NCBI GenBank assembly: GCA_944389615.1
Contig: CALXNA010000036.1
Span: 1 to 32,512 of the forward strand
DNA: 32,512 bases
Source: an uncultured Anaerobiospirillum sp.
Lineage (GTDB): Bacteria; Pseudomonadota; Gammaproteobacteria; Enterobacterales; Succinivibrionaceae
Reading direction: 5' to 3'
The notes under the pieces are model-generated. The model was not told the DNA's origin. It made no database searches and worked only from the letters and a program-made list of their open reading frames with translations. The stretch's first letter is position 1. Every line of letters begins with the position of its first letter. The position numbers and the translations under genes were made by a program. Below are positions 24,251-32,512 of the stretch, piece after piece.

Positions 24251-26629
24251 TTAGTCGACGACGATGGGCTGCAGTGAGACCACAAGGTGCAAGTTCGGGG
24301 TAAAGGTCAGACGGTACGGTGTGACCGAAGCGTTGATCTCCTTGTGCGCGCGCCGCTTAGTAAAGGGCGCGTCATTGCTGACAAAGCGGCGGTCTTGTTC
24401 TTGGCGAATGTCGGATAAGATCCCGGCGACGTAGCTGGAGTGCAGCGGCGCGTAGACATTGATCCAGCGATGGCCCGTGTCGGGGCTATAAAGCCCCATA
24501 CGGCGCAGCGTCTTGACCTCAAGGTTGGGGCCTAAGGAATGCTCTTCGGCATGGCGGCTGATGATACCATTGATGGTGATGAGCCCTTCTTGTTGGGGCT
24601 TGAGCTCAAAGCTCGGCGTCATGGCCTGCGTGAGCACCTCAAGGTCGGAGTTGATGTCATACCACAGCTGCCCGAGCTTAGATTGATAGGTCATGCCCAC
24701 AGCAATGACGCCAAAGACGAAGGTGCAGACGAGGTAAATCTGCAGCAAACTGAGGGAGTGCCAATACTCAAGGCCTGCGCGCGCCTGCTTGAGCAGGACG
24801 CGTCCGGAGCCCATAATGCCGCTGAGCAAGAGCGCACTGCCCACGATCAAGGTCAAGAGCAGGCACAAGAGCCACAGGTTATAGCCCGATAAGAGCGCTG
24901 AGCCATAGACGGTCAGGGGCAGATGCGACAGCTCATTGGACAAGCCAATGAAGGCATGGTGCGTGATAAAAGGATTTTGCGCGCTGCCATAGTGGTTGAG
25001 CACTTCGGGTACCGTGCTGTTCAGCGCTTCAGCAAAGAGCATCACATAGTGGTGCGCCTGAAAGTCCAACAGCATCCGCAGCGTCGGGTCTTGTAGCAGG
25101 CCCCACATAACCAGCAAGATGAGGCACAGATCCAAGATCGGGGTGAGCAGCCGCAGCTGGCCTAAGAGGCGCATTCGCCCCATCGGCGCGACCGTGAGCA
25201 TGGCATTGGGCATGCCGAGCGCTTCTGCTGCTGCTTGCTCCTCGCTTGCGGGTTGGCCTGCGGGCTGGCCTGTGTCGGCTGCCTTGTCCTGCGGAAACTG
25301 CGGGGTGACATAGAAAGTTATTTGTAGTAGCTCAAGGTCAGTCAGGCGCTGGCGCGACGGCGGCAGGGCGTTGGGCGGATTGTCTCCGTGCCCGGCGGTC
25401 AGCTGCAAGGTCAGCTCATGATAGAGCGCGATGCGCAGCGCTTGGGCGTGCTGCTGGCGCGGCGTCAGCTGCGACTTGTGCTTGCGTTTGTGATAGAGCA
25501 GGGGGCTGGGGGTATGAGCGTCCATATAGTGGCTTAGGTCTTGGTCATAGCGCCACGCCTCCATCACCGACTCGGTGGAAAAGGAGCGGCACTCTTCGTC
25601 CAAGACCTCGACCTTGCCATTGCGCTCGGCGGCAAAGAGTTCAAGTTTGGTCGGGATGATATCCAAGAGCTGCTCGCAGACGACCCGCAGATTGGTCTTG
25701 AGCGCTAAGGCGCAGTCTCCGGTCAAGTGGTTACGCGCAAAGCGCTTCATTTTCGGGGCCAAGCGGTTAGCGTGCGCTGCCTCCTCGTAGGCGCAGGTGA
25801 GTTCGTACATGCGCCTTAAGACCGTGAGATTGCCTTGCGTTGCCAAGTTGAGGGCGCGCACCAAGTAAGGCAGGTCGGTTAAGGCAATGGTATAGCCCCA
25901 AAGGTTGCAGCACAGGGGGCGGGCGATGGCGCGCCAGCAGTGGCGCTTGAGTGCTAACAAGGCGCGGTTGCGCTTGAGGCTTAAGTCGCTGCTATTGAGC
26001 GCATGCAAGGCCGCAAGGCGCATCGAGTTGGACAGCTCCGGCGTCGCGGCAGCCATATCCTGCGCTTGGGCGTTGATGTCCCCTAAGAGCTCGCGCTCGG
26101 CCTCTGGCACAATGTCTTCTTGGTGCAGGCGGTTGGAGAGCAGCGCGTGCTTAGGCCGCTCCAAGAGATCGAGCTCGGGCTGGTAGTAGGCATGCAAGAG
26201 GCGCTGGAGCTGCCCGATCAAACGGACGCGCTGGCTTAAGACTAAGCACGCCATAGCGCAAAAGCCCAAGAGGGCGCCGATGAGGACGCTGGCGTGAGCG
26301 CTCTCTTCGTGGGTACCCAAGGCCACGAGCACCATGACAAAGACGATGAGCAAGACCAGCTTGAGCTTGGCGGCAAGCGGCACCAAGAAGATGATCCCGG
26401 CCCACAAAAAGCTAATCAGAAAGCACAAGGGGCCCAAGATAAAGTAGAGCAGCTCGATGCCACTTTTAGCGCGCAGCAAGTTCTCGCAGGTATGACGCAG
26501 CACGTCGATCAAGCTGATGTTGCCTTGCGCCGCTATGAGATCGAGCAGGTGCAAGATCAGGGTGTAGGCCGGAGCGCCAAAGGCGACGATGCCCATAAGG
26601 CCTAAACAAAGATATAAGGCCAGACGCAT
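24251..26629 (-). CDS. Large membrane protein of unknown function
   Basis: 792 residues from ATG at 26629 (GGGAGG site just upstream). Layout: four or so N-terminal membrane helices (LYLCLGLMGIVAFGAPAYTLIL; LLYFILGPLCFLISFLWAGIIFLVPL; LVLLIVFVMVLVAL; IGALLGFCAMACLVLS), a hydrophilic helical region of about 350 residues rich in Leu/Arg/Ala with several Cys, then three or four further helices (LDLCLILLVMWGLL; LSGYNLWLLCLLLTLIVGSALLL; LLQIYLVCTFVFGVIAVGM), and a C-terminal domain of about 130 residues ending LHLVVSLQPIVVD. I do not recognise a family. The next gene on the same strand upstream (Sel1-type) is separated by 125 bases, so the two may be co-transcribed. Confidence 0.75.
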   Translation of the reverse strand: MRLALYLCLGLMGIVAFGAPAYTLILHLLDLIAAQGNISLIDVLRHTCENLLRAKSGIELLYFILGPLCFLISFLWAGIIFLVPLAAKLKLVLLIVFVMVLVALGTHEESAHASVLIGALLGFCAMACLVLSQRVRLIGQLQRLLHAYYQPELDLLERPKHALLSNRLHQEDIVPEAERELLGDINAQAQDMAAATPELSNSMRLAALHALNSSDLSLKRNRALLALKRHCWRAIARPLCCNLWGYTIALTDLPYLVRALNLATQGNLTVLRRMYELTCAYEEAAHANRLAPKMKRFARNHLTGDCALALKTNLRVVCEQLLDIIPTKLELFAAERNGKVEVLDEECRSFSTESVMEAWRYDQDLSHYMDAHTPSPLLYHKRKHKSQLTPRQQHAQALRIALYHELTLQLTAGHGDNPPNALPPSRQRLTDLELLQITFYVTPQFPQDKAADTGQPAGQPASEEQAAAEALGMPNAMLTVAPMGRMRLLGQLRLLTPILDLCLILLVMWGLLQDPTLRMLLDFQAHHYVMLFAEALNSTVPEVLNHYGSAQNPFITHHAFIGLSNELSHLPLTVYGSALLSGYNLWLLCLLLTLIVGSALLLSGIMGSGRVLLKQARAGLEYWHSLSLLQIYLVCTFVFGVIAVGMTYQSKLGQLWYDINSDLEVLTQAMTPSFELKPQQEGLITINGIISRHAEEHSLGPNLEVKTLRRMGLYSPDTGHRWINVYAPLHSSYVAGILSDIRQEQDRRFVSNDAPFTKRRAHKEINASVTPYRLTFTPNLHLVVSLQPIVVD

Positions 26630-26754
26630 AACTACCTCCCTTACCTGAACCAAGCCAGAGTGTAGCTTAGCCCATTGCGCCCCTCAGGGAAAGGCCGTTG
26701 ACGGCCAGCTGCATATTTATGCCGTTTGGGCCGGAACGCAGGCTGGGCCGCGCT

Positions 26755-28200
26755 TTACTTGGTGCCGAGGAGCTTGGTGTCGTATTGGGCGGCGCGCTCT
26801 AAACTGTGGTCAAGGCGATGGAGCAGACTGCAGCCGCTGCTGCTGTCGAGGTCACAGGCGAAGTTGAGGAAGTGGCGCGCTCTCTTGAGGTCGGGGGCCG
26901 CGCTGAGTGTGCCCTGCGCGACGCCTTGCAAGTCCATGGCGCCCAAGGTCAGGCAGCCTAAGGCGATATTGGGGTCATTGCTGCGTATTAAGTTACTGGC
27001 TTTGCGTGCCAGCTTGCAGGATTCCTTGAGCGCGGCGCGGCTTATGGTCAGCGAAGCTGACGTGCCGAGCTGGCCGTTGTAATAGACCAAGCCTAAGTTG
27101 GCGCAGGCGCTCGGGTCTTGCTTGCTGCATCCTTGCTTGAGGTATTGTAGCGCAATCTTGGGGTCTTTAAGCTCAACTAAGCCCTGCGCAATGGCCACGC
27201 CTAAGCGCCCATTGGCGTTAGCCAGCAGGACACAGCTGTCCTTGGAGCCATCGTTGCAGCTGCGCCGGTAGAAGGCGAGCAGGTACATGATGTAGTTCTT
27301 AAGATAAGGCTCGTCCTCGACTGCACCAATGCTATAGAGCGTCAGAGCCTCATCGGGCGCCAAGTGCGAGAGCTTAAGTTCGGACGGCGTCTCCGCCGGG
27401 ATTTCGGTGCGGGCACGCTCCGTCACCGGGGCCGCAGGCGCGGGAGCGGGCGTCGCCCGCGCTGCAAGGCGCGCTTGCAGCACCGCGCTGACCTTGGCGT
27501 CATAATGCCGTCCGATCAGATAGCATTCGTGGTTGATGCCTTGCATGCAGGCGGCGCGCGCATATTGCAGCTCTTCGTCGGTTAAGAGGAAGTCAGGATT
27601 GTCGCGCATGAAATCAAGCTGCAGTGGCAGTGCGCCCAGTGGGGGCAGTGCCAGTAAGGCTTGGGCCTCCGTGAGCGTCTCCGCGTTTAACTGCGGTACC
27701 TTGCCCGCGCTATAGGTGGAGCTGGCAGCAGGCGGTGACGGCTCGGACTCGGCCTCCGGTATCTCGGTCGTTGCGGCTGCTGGCATCTTGGTCGTTGCGG
27801 CCTCAGGCGCAGCGGGCGCATCCAGTTCGCTGGCGCGTACCGTGGTGATGAGCTCAGAGTGCGGGTGCTGAGGCGCGTTCGACGGCGCAGGCTGGGCCGA
27901 CTCTGCTACGGCAGGCGCGGTGTCAGCAGAGAGCTGGGCGTCGTGGCGCGTCAGCTCAAGGCTCTGCAAGAAGTCATGCTGGGGGGCGAGCTCTTCGTGG
28001 TCCATGGCGCGCTCATAGGCTGCCTCTAAGGCGGCAGCACGGGCATCGGCCGAAGGCAGAGTGGGCATGTCCTTGAGGTGCTTGACGACTATGACGGAGG
28101 TGATATTGGGATCGGTGGTGGTCTGCGCGGGAGGGGCAGCGTAGGTGCTGCAGGCAAGCAGGCTCAGGAAGATAGACCAATAGGACTGTAGTCGACGCAT
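26755..28200 (-). CDS. Secreted Sel1-like (HcpC-type) repeat protein
   Basis: 481 residues. N-terminal signal sequence MRRLQSYWSIFLSLLACSTYAAPPAQ; LLAC could act as a lipobox or the protein may be cleaved after YAA. A Pro/Ala-rich linker region (about 90-170, and APAPAAPVTERA at about 255) separates an N-terminal part from Sel1/Hcp-like helical repeats in the second half: GINHECYLIGRHYDAKV, CNDGSKDSCVLLANANGRLG, GCSKQDPSACANLGLVYYNGQ, CDLDSSSGCSLLH. Paired cysteines spaced as in Hcp proteins suggest disulfides and a periplasmic location. Such proteins mediate protein contacts; the partner is unknown. It may be co-transcribed with the 24251 gene downstream. Confidence 0.75.
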   Translation of the reverse strand: MRRLQSYWSIFLSLLACSTYAAPPAQTTTDPNITSVIVVKHLKDMPTLPSADARAAALEAAYERAMDHEELAPQHDFLQSLELTRHDAQLSADTAPAVAESAQPAPSNAPQHPHSELITTVRASELDAPAAPEAATTKMPAAATTEIPEAESEPSPPAASSTYSAGKVPQLNAETLTEAQALLALPPLGALPLQLDFMRDNPDFLLTDEELQYARAACMQGINHECYLIGRHYDAKVSAVLQARLAARATPAPAPAAPVTERARTEIPAETPSELKLSHLAPDEALTLYSIGAVEDEPYLKNYIMYLLAFYRRSCNDGSKDSCVLLANANGRLGVAIAQGLVELKDPKIALQYLKQGCSKQDPSACANLGLVYYNGQLGTSASLTISRAALKESCKLARKASNLIRSNDPNIALGCLTLGAMDLQGVAQGTLSAAPDLKRARHFLNFACDLDSSSGCSLLHRLDHSLERAAQYDTKLLGTK

Positions 28201-28570
28201 GGGTCAGCAAACCTAATACTGATCAAGACGGCCAAGGACTCGGTGGTGCCGGAAGCAAATTAGTTCAAATGATGTCCATGCTAGCATTTTTCGTGATTGA
28301 TATCACATGATGCGCCAGATTTTTGCAGCTACCAGCCGCTTCCGGGCCAGAAATCGCACGCTCAGTGCGGTTGCAGTAATGCAACGAGCCTGCGCAGTAT
28401 AGCCCAATCTAGGGCAGTGGTCGGGGGCCGTGCGCTGCCGTGGCGCAATCTGCCGCGTCTTGGCGCAGCGGGCGCTGAGCCTTCTCAAATCTTTGTCTGT
28501 TTCTATCAGCTTTACCCCATCATTCTCATGCCCTGCGCATAATGGCCTTGTTAGCTCTTGGAGGTTGATG

Positions 28571-29116
28571 ATGAATGATTGTGATGGCTCGGTGCCCGCC
28601 CAGTGCCGGGCACGCTGGCAGCAGCGCATGATGCACACCCTGCGTGGGAGTGCCTTGGTGGGCTTGAGCCTGAGTGGCTCCCTTTTTCTCATGAGCAGCT
28701 TGCAGCTGTGGTGCCAAACAGCGCATGCGGTTCCTACTGATCACATGGCAGCGGAGGTTCAGATGACTGAGGTCGTGATGGATTTAGGCCAAGGGGCGAT
28801 TACCTTGCAGCTCAATGACAACAGCGCTACGCGCGACTTGGTCAGTCGCTTGCCGCTGACGGTTGAGCTTGAGGACTTCGGGCGCGGCGCCGAGCGCATT
28901 TTCTATCTTGACCACGAGCTCGACTACTCCGAAGTCAAGCCCGGTTCCGATGCCACCGTGGGCACGGTCGCGATCTACCGCCCGTGGGGTAATGTCTGCA
29001 TCTTCTTGCGCTCAGGTAACCCGTCACGCGACTTGATTACCTTAGGCCACATCTCCGCGCAGGATCTCGCCACCTTAAAGGCGGCGCCGTTAGGCGAGGT
29101 CAAGTTGCACCAGTAG
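28571..29116 (+). CDS. Secreted cyclophilin-like fold protein
   Basis: 181 residues from ATG at 28571 (an adjacent ATG at 28568 is possible; GGAGG lies 6 bases upstream of the former). The N-terminus has a membrane-targeting segment (GSALVGLSLSGSLFLMSSLQLWCQTAHA) preceded by a Cys-rich basic stretch, so it is probably exported and perhaps cleaved after AHA. The mature domain (VVMDLGQGAITLQLNDNSATRDLVSRLPLTVELEDFGRGAERIFYLDHEL...PGDATVGTVAIYRPWGNVCIFL-like) matches the cyclophilin-like-2 family, small beta-barrel proteins of unknown role without the isomerase active site. Strand-opposed to PpiD, sharing a terminator. Confidence 0.82.
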   Translation: MNDCDGSVPAQCRARWQQRMMHTLRGSALVGLSLSGSLFLMSSLQLWCQTAHAVPTDHMAAEVQMTEVVMDLGQGAITLQLNDNSATRDLVSRLPLTVELEDFGRGAERIFYLDHELDYSEVKPGSDATVGTVAIYRPWGNVCIFLRSGNPSRDLITLGHISAQDLATLKAAPLGEVKLHQ

Positions 29117-29160
29117 GCGCCCAAGGCGACATCAAGCCCGGCGGCACGAGCCGGTGACAA

Positions 29161-29183
29161 AAAGCCCGGCTGAGGCCGGGCTT
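29161..29183. terminator. Bidirectional hairpin terminator
   Basis: AAGCCCGGC (29162-29170) pairs with GCCGGGCTT (29175-29183), TGAG loop, with AAA on the left flank and TTC on the right. It separates the convergent cyclophilin-like and PpiD genes. Confidence 0.85.
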
Positions 29184-29233
29184 CATGGTGCTCTCGGTGA
29201 GCAGGGGTCAGCTTAGCTGGCCCTTTTTGTTGG

Positions 29234-31138
29234 CTACTCGCTCTGGCGCGTAACGAGGTTGATGGCCTCTTCGTTGTACTCAATCTCGCTTAAGGAGCGG
29301 GCCTCGCGGTAGAGACCGCGCTGGGCGACTAAGTTCAAGTACTGGCTGTACTGAGCGCCAATTACTTGCTCTAAGCCCGTGAGCTCGCTCTCGCTTGGTG
29401 CCTTGACCGCGGTTAAGACCGCTAAGGTCTGTACGCCATTGTTGTCATCGATGGTGTAGGCGCGGGTCGTGTCCTGCGGCAGGGCGAAGATGGCCTGACC
29501 AAAGGATGGGGCGACATTGGAAGTGCCGATGGCGACCTCGACGTCAGCTTGCAGCGTGACATGCTCCGGCAGTGCAGCGTTCGCATCGCTTTGCAGGCTG
29601 GTGGCGTAGTTTTGCAAGATGCCGTGGCAAGTGTCGTTGATCTTCTGGGTCTTAGCGGCGGCTAAAGCCGTGTCCTTGACCTCGGCAAAAGGCTTGAGCT
29701 CGGCGTCATGGTGCTCTAAGACGTTGATGACGATCGAGTTGTCTGGGTCTAAGGTGATCACCTGCGAGTTGATGCCCGAGCTGTAGACGTCTGGGTTAAA
29801 GGCGATATTCTGCAGCTCTGGGTTGTTGAACGGCCACTTGGCGTTGACATCACCTTGGGCGACGAGGCCTGAGTCTTGTACCTTGAGCTTGACGGCTTCA
29901 GCGGTGATATCTAACGAGTCAGGGTTCTCAAAGGAGAGATCTGACATGGTGGTGACGCGCTCATTGTAGAGGTTGCGGGCCTCGGCGTTGATGTAGGCGG
30001 TACGTACCTGATCTTTGATCTCCGCAAGGGCCGGGGTGTGCGGGGCAATGATGGCATCGACCTTGATGAAGTGGGTGCCTAAGCTGTCCTCAATCTTGCC
30101 CGAGACTTGGCCTTCGCCCAAGCTAAAGGCGGCTTGGTCTAAGTTGGCGGCTAAGGTGCCACGCTCAACGGTGCCCAAGAGACCACCTTGCTCCTTGCCC
30201 TCGTCTGAGTACTGCTCAACGAGCTTGACAAAGTCCGTCCCGTCCTTGAGGCCTTGCTCGACTGCAGCAATGCGCGTGGCGGCATCGTCAGCGTCGGCCT
30301 TGATCAGCAGGTGACGGACGGTGCGGGTCTCATCGAGCTCGAAGTCAGCGGCGTAGAGGTTGTAGTAGTCCTCTAAGGCGCTGTCGGTGACCTCAACTTG
30401 CTCCTTTAAGTCCTCAAAGGACAAGAGCAGGTAGTTAAAGCGGACATTGGCCGGAGCGATGAACTCATCGTGGTGGCTATCGTAGTAGGCCTGAGCATCG
30501 GCCTCACTCACGGTCGTAGCGGCGCTGACCGCCTCTTGGTCGACCGTATAGAGGTTGACGCTGCGGCGCTCGCCTAATAAACGGGCGACATTCTGCACCT
30601 CATAAGGCAGGGCGATGCTGGCGGCGCTCATGATCGGGCGCGAGACCGACTCGCTCATCATCGACAGGCGCATCTGCTCGCCGAAGTAGTCTGGGCTCAG
30701 ACCCATATTACGCACGGTCGCTAAGTACAGGTCGTTGTCAAACTTGCCATCCTTTTGGAAGGCTGGGGTGTTGCGGATGACGTCACGAACTTGCTCATCG
30801 CCGATGCGTACGCCACTCTCCCAAACTTGGGAGTTGAAGGCGACGTTGTCGATCATGGTCTCGAGCACGCTCTTCTTGAGCTCGACCACATAGTCTTGGT
30901 TTTCAAGCAGCTGGGCGGCCTGGGGGCCGTACTGATGGAGCTGCTGGGCGCGGCGGTTGTACTGCTCCGTCCACTCCGACGAGGAGATCTTGTATTCACC
31001 GATGGTGACCGGGTCGGTGTTAAGGCGCGGAATCAAGTAGCCGCCCACACCGGAGATGATAAATGAGAGCAAGATGAGCGCTAACAGGAGCTTAAAGCCC
31101 TTGGAGTTGGCGCCATTACGTAAGGTATCCGAAAGCAT
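29234..31138 (-). CDS. ppiD: PpiD-type periplasmic folding factor (SurA_N/parvulin)
   Basis: 634 residues from ATG at 31138 (AGGGA upstream; an earlier TTG at 31156 is less likely). N-terminal cytoplasmic stub MLSDTLRNGANSKGFKLLLALILLSFIISGVGGYLI, a single membrane anchor (about 20-37), then a SurA-N/chaperone region (IGEYKISSSEWTEQYNRRAQQL...) and a parvulin domain at about 255-350 (RTVRHLLIKADADDAATRIAAVEQGLKDGTDFVKLVEQYSDEGKEQGGLLG...GTHFIKVDAI). Length and order fit PpiD (about 620 residues in E. coli), a chaperone at the Sec translocon in the periplasm. Its parvulin domain is commonly inactive in PpiD; I cannot tell here. The region 31139-31655 holds no supported gene. Confidence 0.9.
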   Translation of the reverse strand: MLSDTLRNGANSKGFKLLLALILLSFIISGVGGYLIPRLNTDPVTIGEYKISSSEWTEQYNRRAQQLHQYGPQAAQLLENQDYVVELKKSVLETMIDNVAFNSQVWESGVRIGDEQVRDVIRNTPAFQKDGKFDNDLYLATVRNMGLSPDYFGEQMRLSMMSESVSRPIMSAASIALPYEVQNVARLLGERRSVNLYTVDQEAVSAATTVSEADAQAYYDSHHDEFIAPANVRFNYLLLSFEDLKEQVEVTDSALEDYYNLYAADFELDETRTVRHLLIKADADDAATRIAAVEQGLKDGTDFVKLVEQYSDEGKEQGGLLGTVERGTLAANLDQAAFSLGEGQVSGKIEDSLGTHFIKVDAIIAPHTPALAEIKDQVRTAYINAEARNLYNERVTTMSDLSFENPDSLDITAEAVKLKVQDSGLVAQGDVNAKWPFNNPELQNIAFNPDVYSSGINSQVITLDPDNSIVINVLEHHDAELKPFAEVKDTALAAAKTQKINDTCHGILQNYATSLQSDANAALPEHVTLQADVEVAIGTSNVAPSFGQAIFALPQDTTRAYTIDDNNGVQTLAVLTAVKAPSESELTGLEQVIGAQYSQYLNLVAQRGLYREARSLSEIEYNEEAINLVTRQSE

Positions 31139-31656
31139 CCAAAAATTTCCCTGCAAGCGGCAGCGGCAAGCGCACGCTTGCCTCCACTTGCCGCTAACCC
31201 CACGGTCTGACGAATGTCACGGCCGCACCATAAGCCTGCGTATGGCTAGGGCCACACGCCTAAGCTTGCCAATATTATCACAGCGCACCGCCGCTCACAA
31301 AAAGGAACGCCGCCGCCCCGCGGCAGACTGCTGCGCCCTCTGCGCTGGGATTCGCGCCCGCGCCTGCTGCGCCCGTGCGCTTTGCGCCCTCTGCGCGCGC
31401 TGCCTGCGCCCGCCTGCATGCAGCTCGCCGTGGGCTAAGCCCGTATCGGTACCCGCTCCGAGAGTTCTGCTTAGTTTGACGGAAGTTGCGCGCATGGTTG
31501 AAACCTGCTGCAGCAATGAGAGCTATTCCTCAAGATCCTTTGCGCGGTAGGCGTTAAGAGGCCTTTGCATTGACGCGCAGGAAGGCCGTGTTGAAGCTAA
31601 CTTGACTCTCTAGTTTGAGCCATCACCGCTACTACTTTGTCGAAGGCAAAGTGGTT

Positions 31657-31679
31657 TATAATTAGTTTCGTAAACGAAA
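31657..31679 (+). promoter_or_regulatory. -10 box and adjacent palindrome before the HTH-methyltransferase gene
   Basis: TATAAT at 31657-31662, then four bases later the inverted repeat TTTCGT-AA-ACGAAA (31666-31679). The palindrome would cover the transcription start region. It lies 37 bases before the ATG of a protein that begins with an HTH domain, so it is a plausible operator for autoregulation. The -35 is poor. Confidence 0.5.
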
Positions 31680-31715
31680 GCAAGTTGAGACCTCAAGTGG
31701 GAGCAGCCCGTCACC

Positions 31716-32435
31716 ATGAGTTTGCTAAGTGTAAGCGAAGCTGCGCAAAAGCTTGAAAAATCTGAACAGTGGGTGCGCAAGCTGCTGCGGCGCCAAGAGC
31801 TGAAAGGCTCACGGGTCGGATCTAAGTTGTGGGTGATAGATGAAGCCGACCTAGACGAGTACATGAGAACTCGTATGCCGCTGCTTAGCTCCCTTGAGGT
31901 GCCTACGCCTATCAATCGGGGGAGAGATCATAACATGGTCGCCCTCTCGTTCTTTTCGGGCGCCATGGGCTTGGACTTGGGCCTAGAGCAGGCCGGGATT
32001 GAGGTGTGTCTTGCCTGCGACAGCGATAAGCATTGCCGCGCTACGATTAAGGCCAACCGCCCAAACTTGCCGGTGCTTGATGACATCTGTAACTACGATG
32101 CCAAGCAGCTGCGTGAGATTGCTGGTTTTGCGCCGGAGCGCGAGATTGATTTGATTGTGGGCGGGCCGCCGTGCCAAGCCTTTTCGACCGCGGGCGCACG
32201 TAAGGGCTTTGCTGATGCGCGGGGCAATGTTTTCTTGTACTACATTGACCTGTTGTTGCAGCTGAAACCGCGCTATATCGTGCTCGAGAATGTACGTGGC
32301 TTGTTGTCAGCTACCTTGGTGCCGACCGCGGTCAGTGCGAGTCTGCCTGAGCCGCAGCGCACGCTCTTGAGTACCAAAGGCGGAGCCTTGCTCTACATCG
32401 TAGAGCGCCTGCGGGCCGGAGGTTATCAGGTCAGC
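31716..32435 (+). pseudogene. HTH-C5 cytosine methyltransferase fusion, interrupted by mini-element
   Basis: From ATG at 31716 the frame gives an excisionase/MerR-type HTH (residues 1-55: LSVSEAAQKLEKSEQWVRKLLRRQELKGSRVGSKLWVIDEADLDEYM), a short linker, then a C5 methyltransferase: motif I ALSFFSGAMGLDLGLEQAG, II CLACDSDKHCRATIKANRP, IV IVGGPPCQAFSTAG with catalytic PC, VI LENVRGLLS. At VERLRAGGYQVS the frame enters the element (32436); in intact relatives this point is followed by F-N-x-x-N-A-x-x-Y-G-V-P-Q (motif VIII). Motifs VIII-X are therefore missing from this window; the frame stays open inside the element to the window's edge. The rest of the gene, if present, would lie beyond it. Catalytically dead unless the element is excised. 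Confidence 0.82.
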
Positions 32436-32512
32436 GTGAACTACCCATCAGCTAAAGCTGATGGGCTTCTTCCTGCTTCAGCGAACTCTTGGAGCTCTCC
32501 ACAGGCTTTAAC
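32436..32512 (-). mobile_element. IS200/IS605-type mini-element, right end, copy 4 (partial)
   Basis: From GTGAACTACCCATCAGC onwards this matches the right-end parts of copies 2 and 3 (including the CCCATCAGC/GCTGATGGG hairpin and the conserved GAACTCTTGGAGCTCTCC segment). It continues to the window's end, so its size and any transposase are unseen. It interrupts the HTH-methyltransferase gene. Same orientation as copies 1-3. Confidence 0.78.

Overview
The window looks like the chromosome of a GC-rich Gram-negative bacterium, most likely a gammaproteobacterium. Supporting signs are periplasmic lipoproteins with lipoboxes, a PpiD-type periplasmic folding factor, an M48 lipoprotein protease, BrnQ, and a tRNA-Ser(GGA) closely resembling the enterobacterial one. 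An EFR1-type flavodoxin/ferredoxin and several Na+-coupled carriers suggest an anaerobic, gut-associated lineage such as Succinivibrionaceae. That placement is inference. TTA leucine codons are unusually frequent for a GC-rich genome.

Layout. 1-1795: minus-strand cluster of a sugar O-acetyltransferase, a MutT-type Nudix hydrolase and a small gene split by a mobile element. 2117-4800: a lipoprotein, an NSS-type Na+ symporter and tRNA-Ser(GGA). 5012-5729: a decayed AAA-ATPase-like gene. 5850-8615: an NhaD/ArsB-like transporter and a membrane protein with a long Lys/Ala/Glu tail. 9446-14529 (plus strand): a YczE-like membrane protein, a stand-alone JetD-like (DUF3322/DUF2220) protein with an altered Toprim site, and a 782-residue disordered protein with an RNase E-like arginine patch. 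14611-21532 (minus strand): an EamA transporter, BrnQ, a SpoIIE-type phosphatase with two of four metal aspartates changed to Asn, and an EFR1 ferredoxin. 21750-22562: an M48 lipoprotein protease. 22896-24153: an XRE regulator overlapping a C5-cytosine methyltransferase. 24251-31138: a large membrane protein, a Sel1-type secreted protein, a cyclophilin-like secreted protein and PpiD. 31716-end: a second C5 methyltransferase with an N-terminal excisionase-type HTH, cut by a mobile element.

The unifying feature is a family of short IS200/IS605-type elements: four copies, all in the same orientation, at 1-77 (partial), 1505-1747, 22695-22866 and 32436-32512 (partial). Each visible left end begins at TTGAA and carries a hairpin, and each visible right end carries a CCCATCAGC hairpin followed by GTAGTTCAC. 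The copies have lost tnpA and nearly all of tnpB, but keep the tnpB 3' end, where such elements encode their guide (omega/re) RNA. One copy truncates the acetyltransferase, one splits a small gene, one lies just downstream of the first methyltransferase and one interrupts the second.

The points I consider most worth following are these guide-RNA-bearing mini-elements, the orphan JetD-like protein with altered catalytic residues, the HTH-methyltransferase fusion with a palindrome beside its -10 box, and the altered SpoIIE-type phosphatase.
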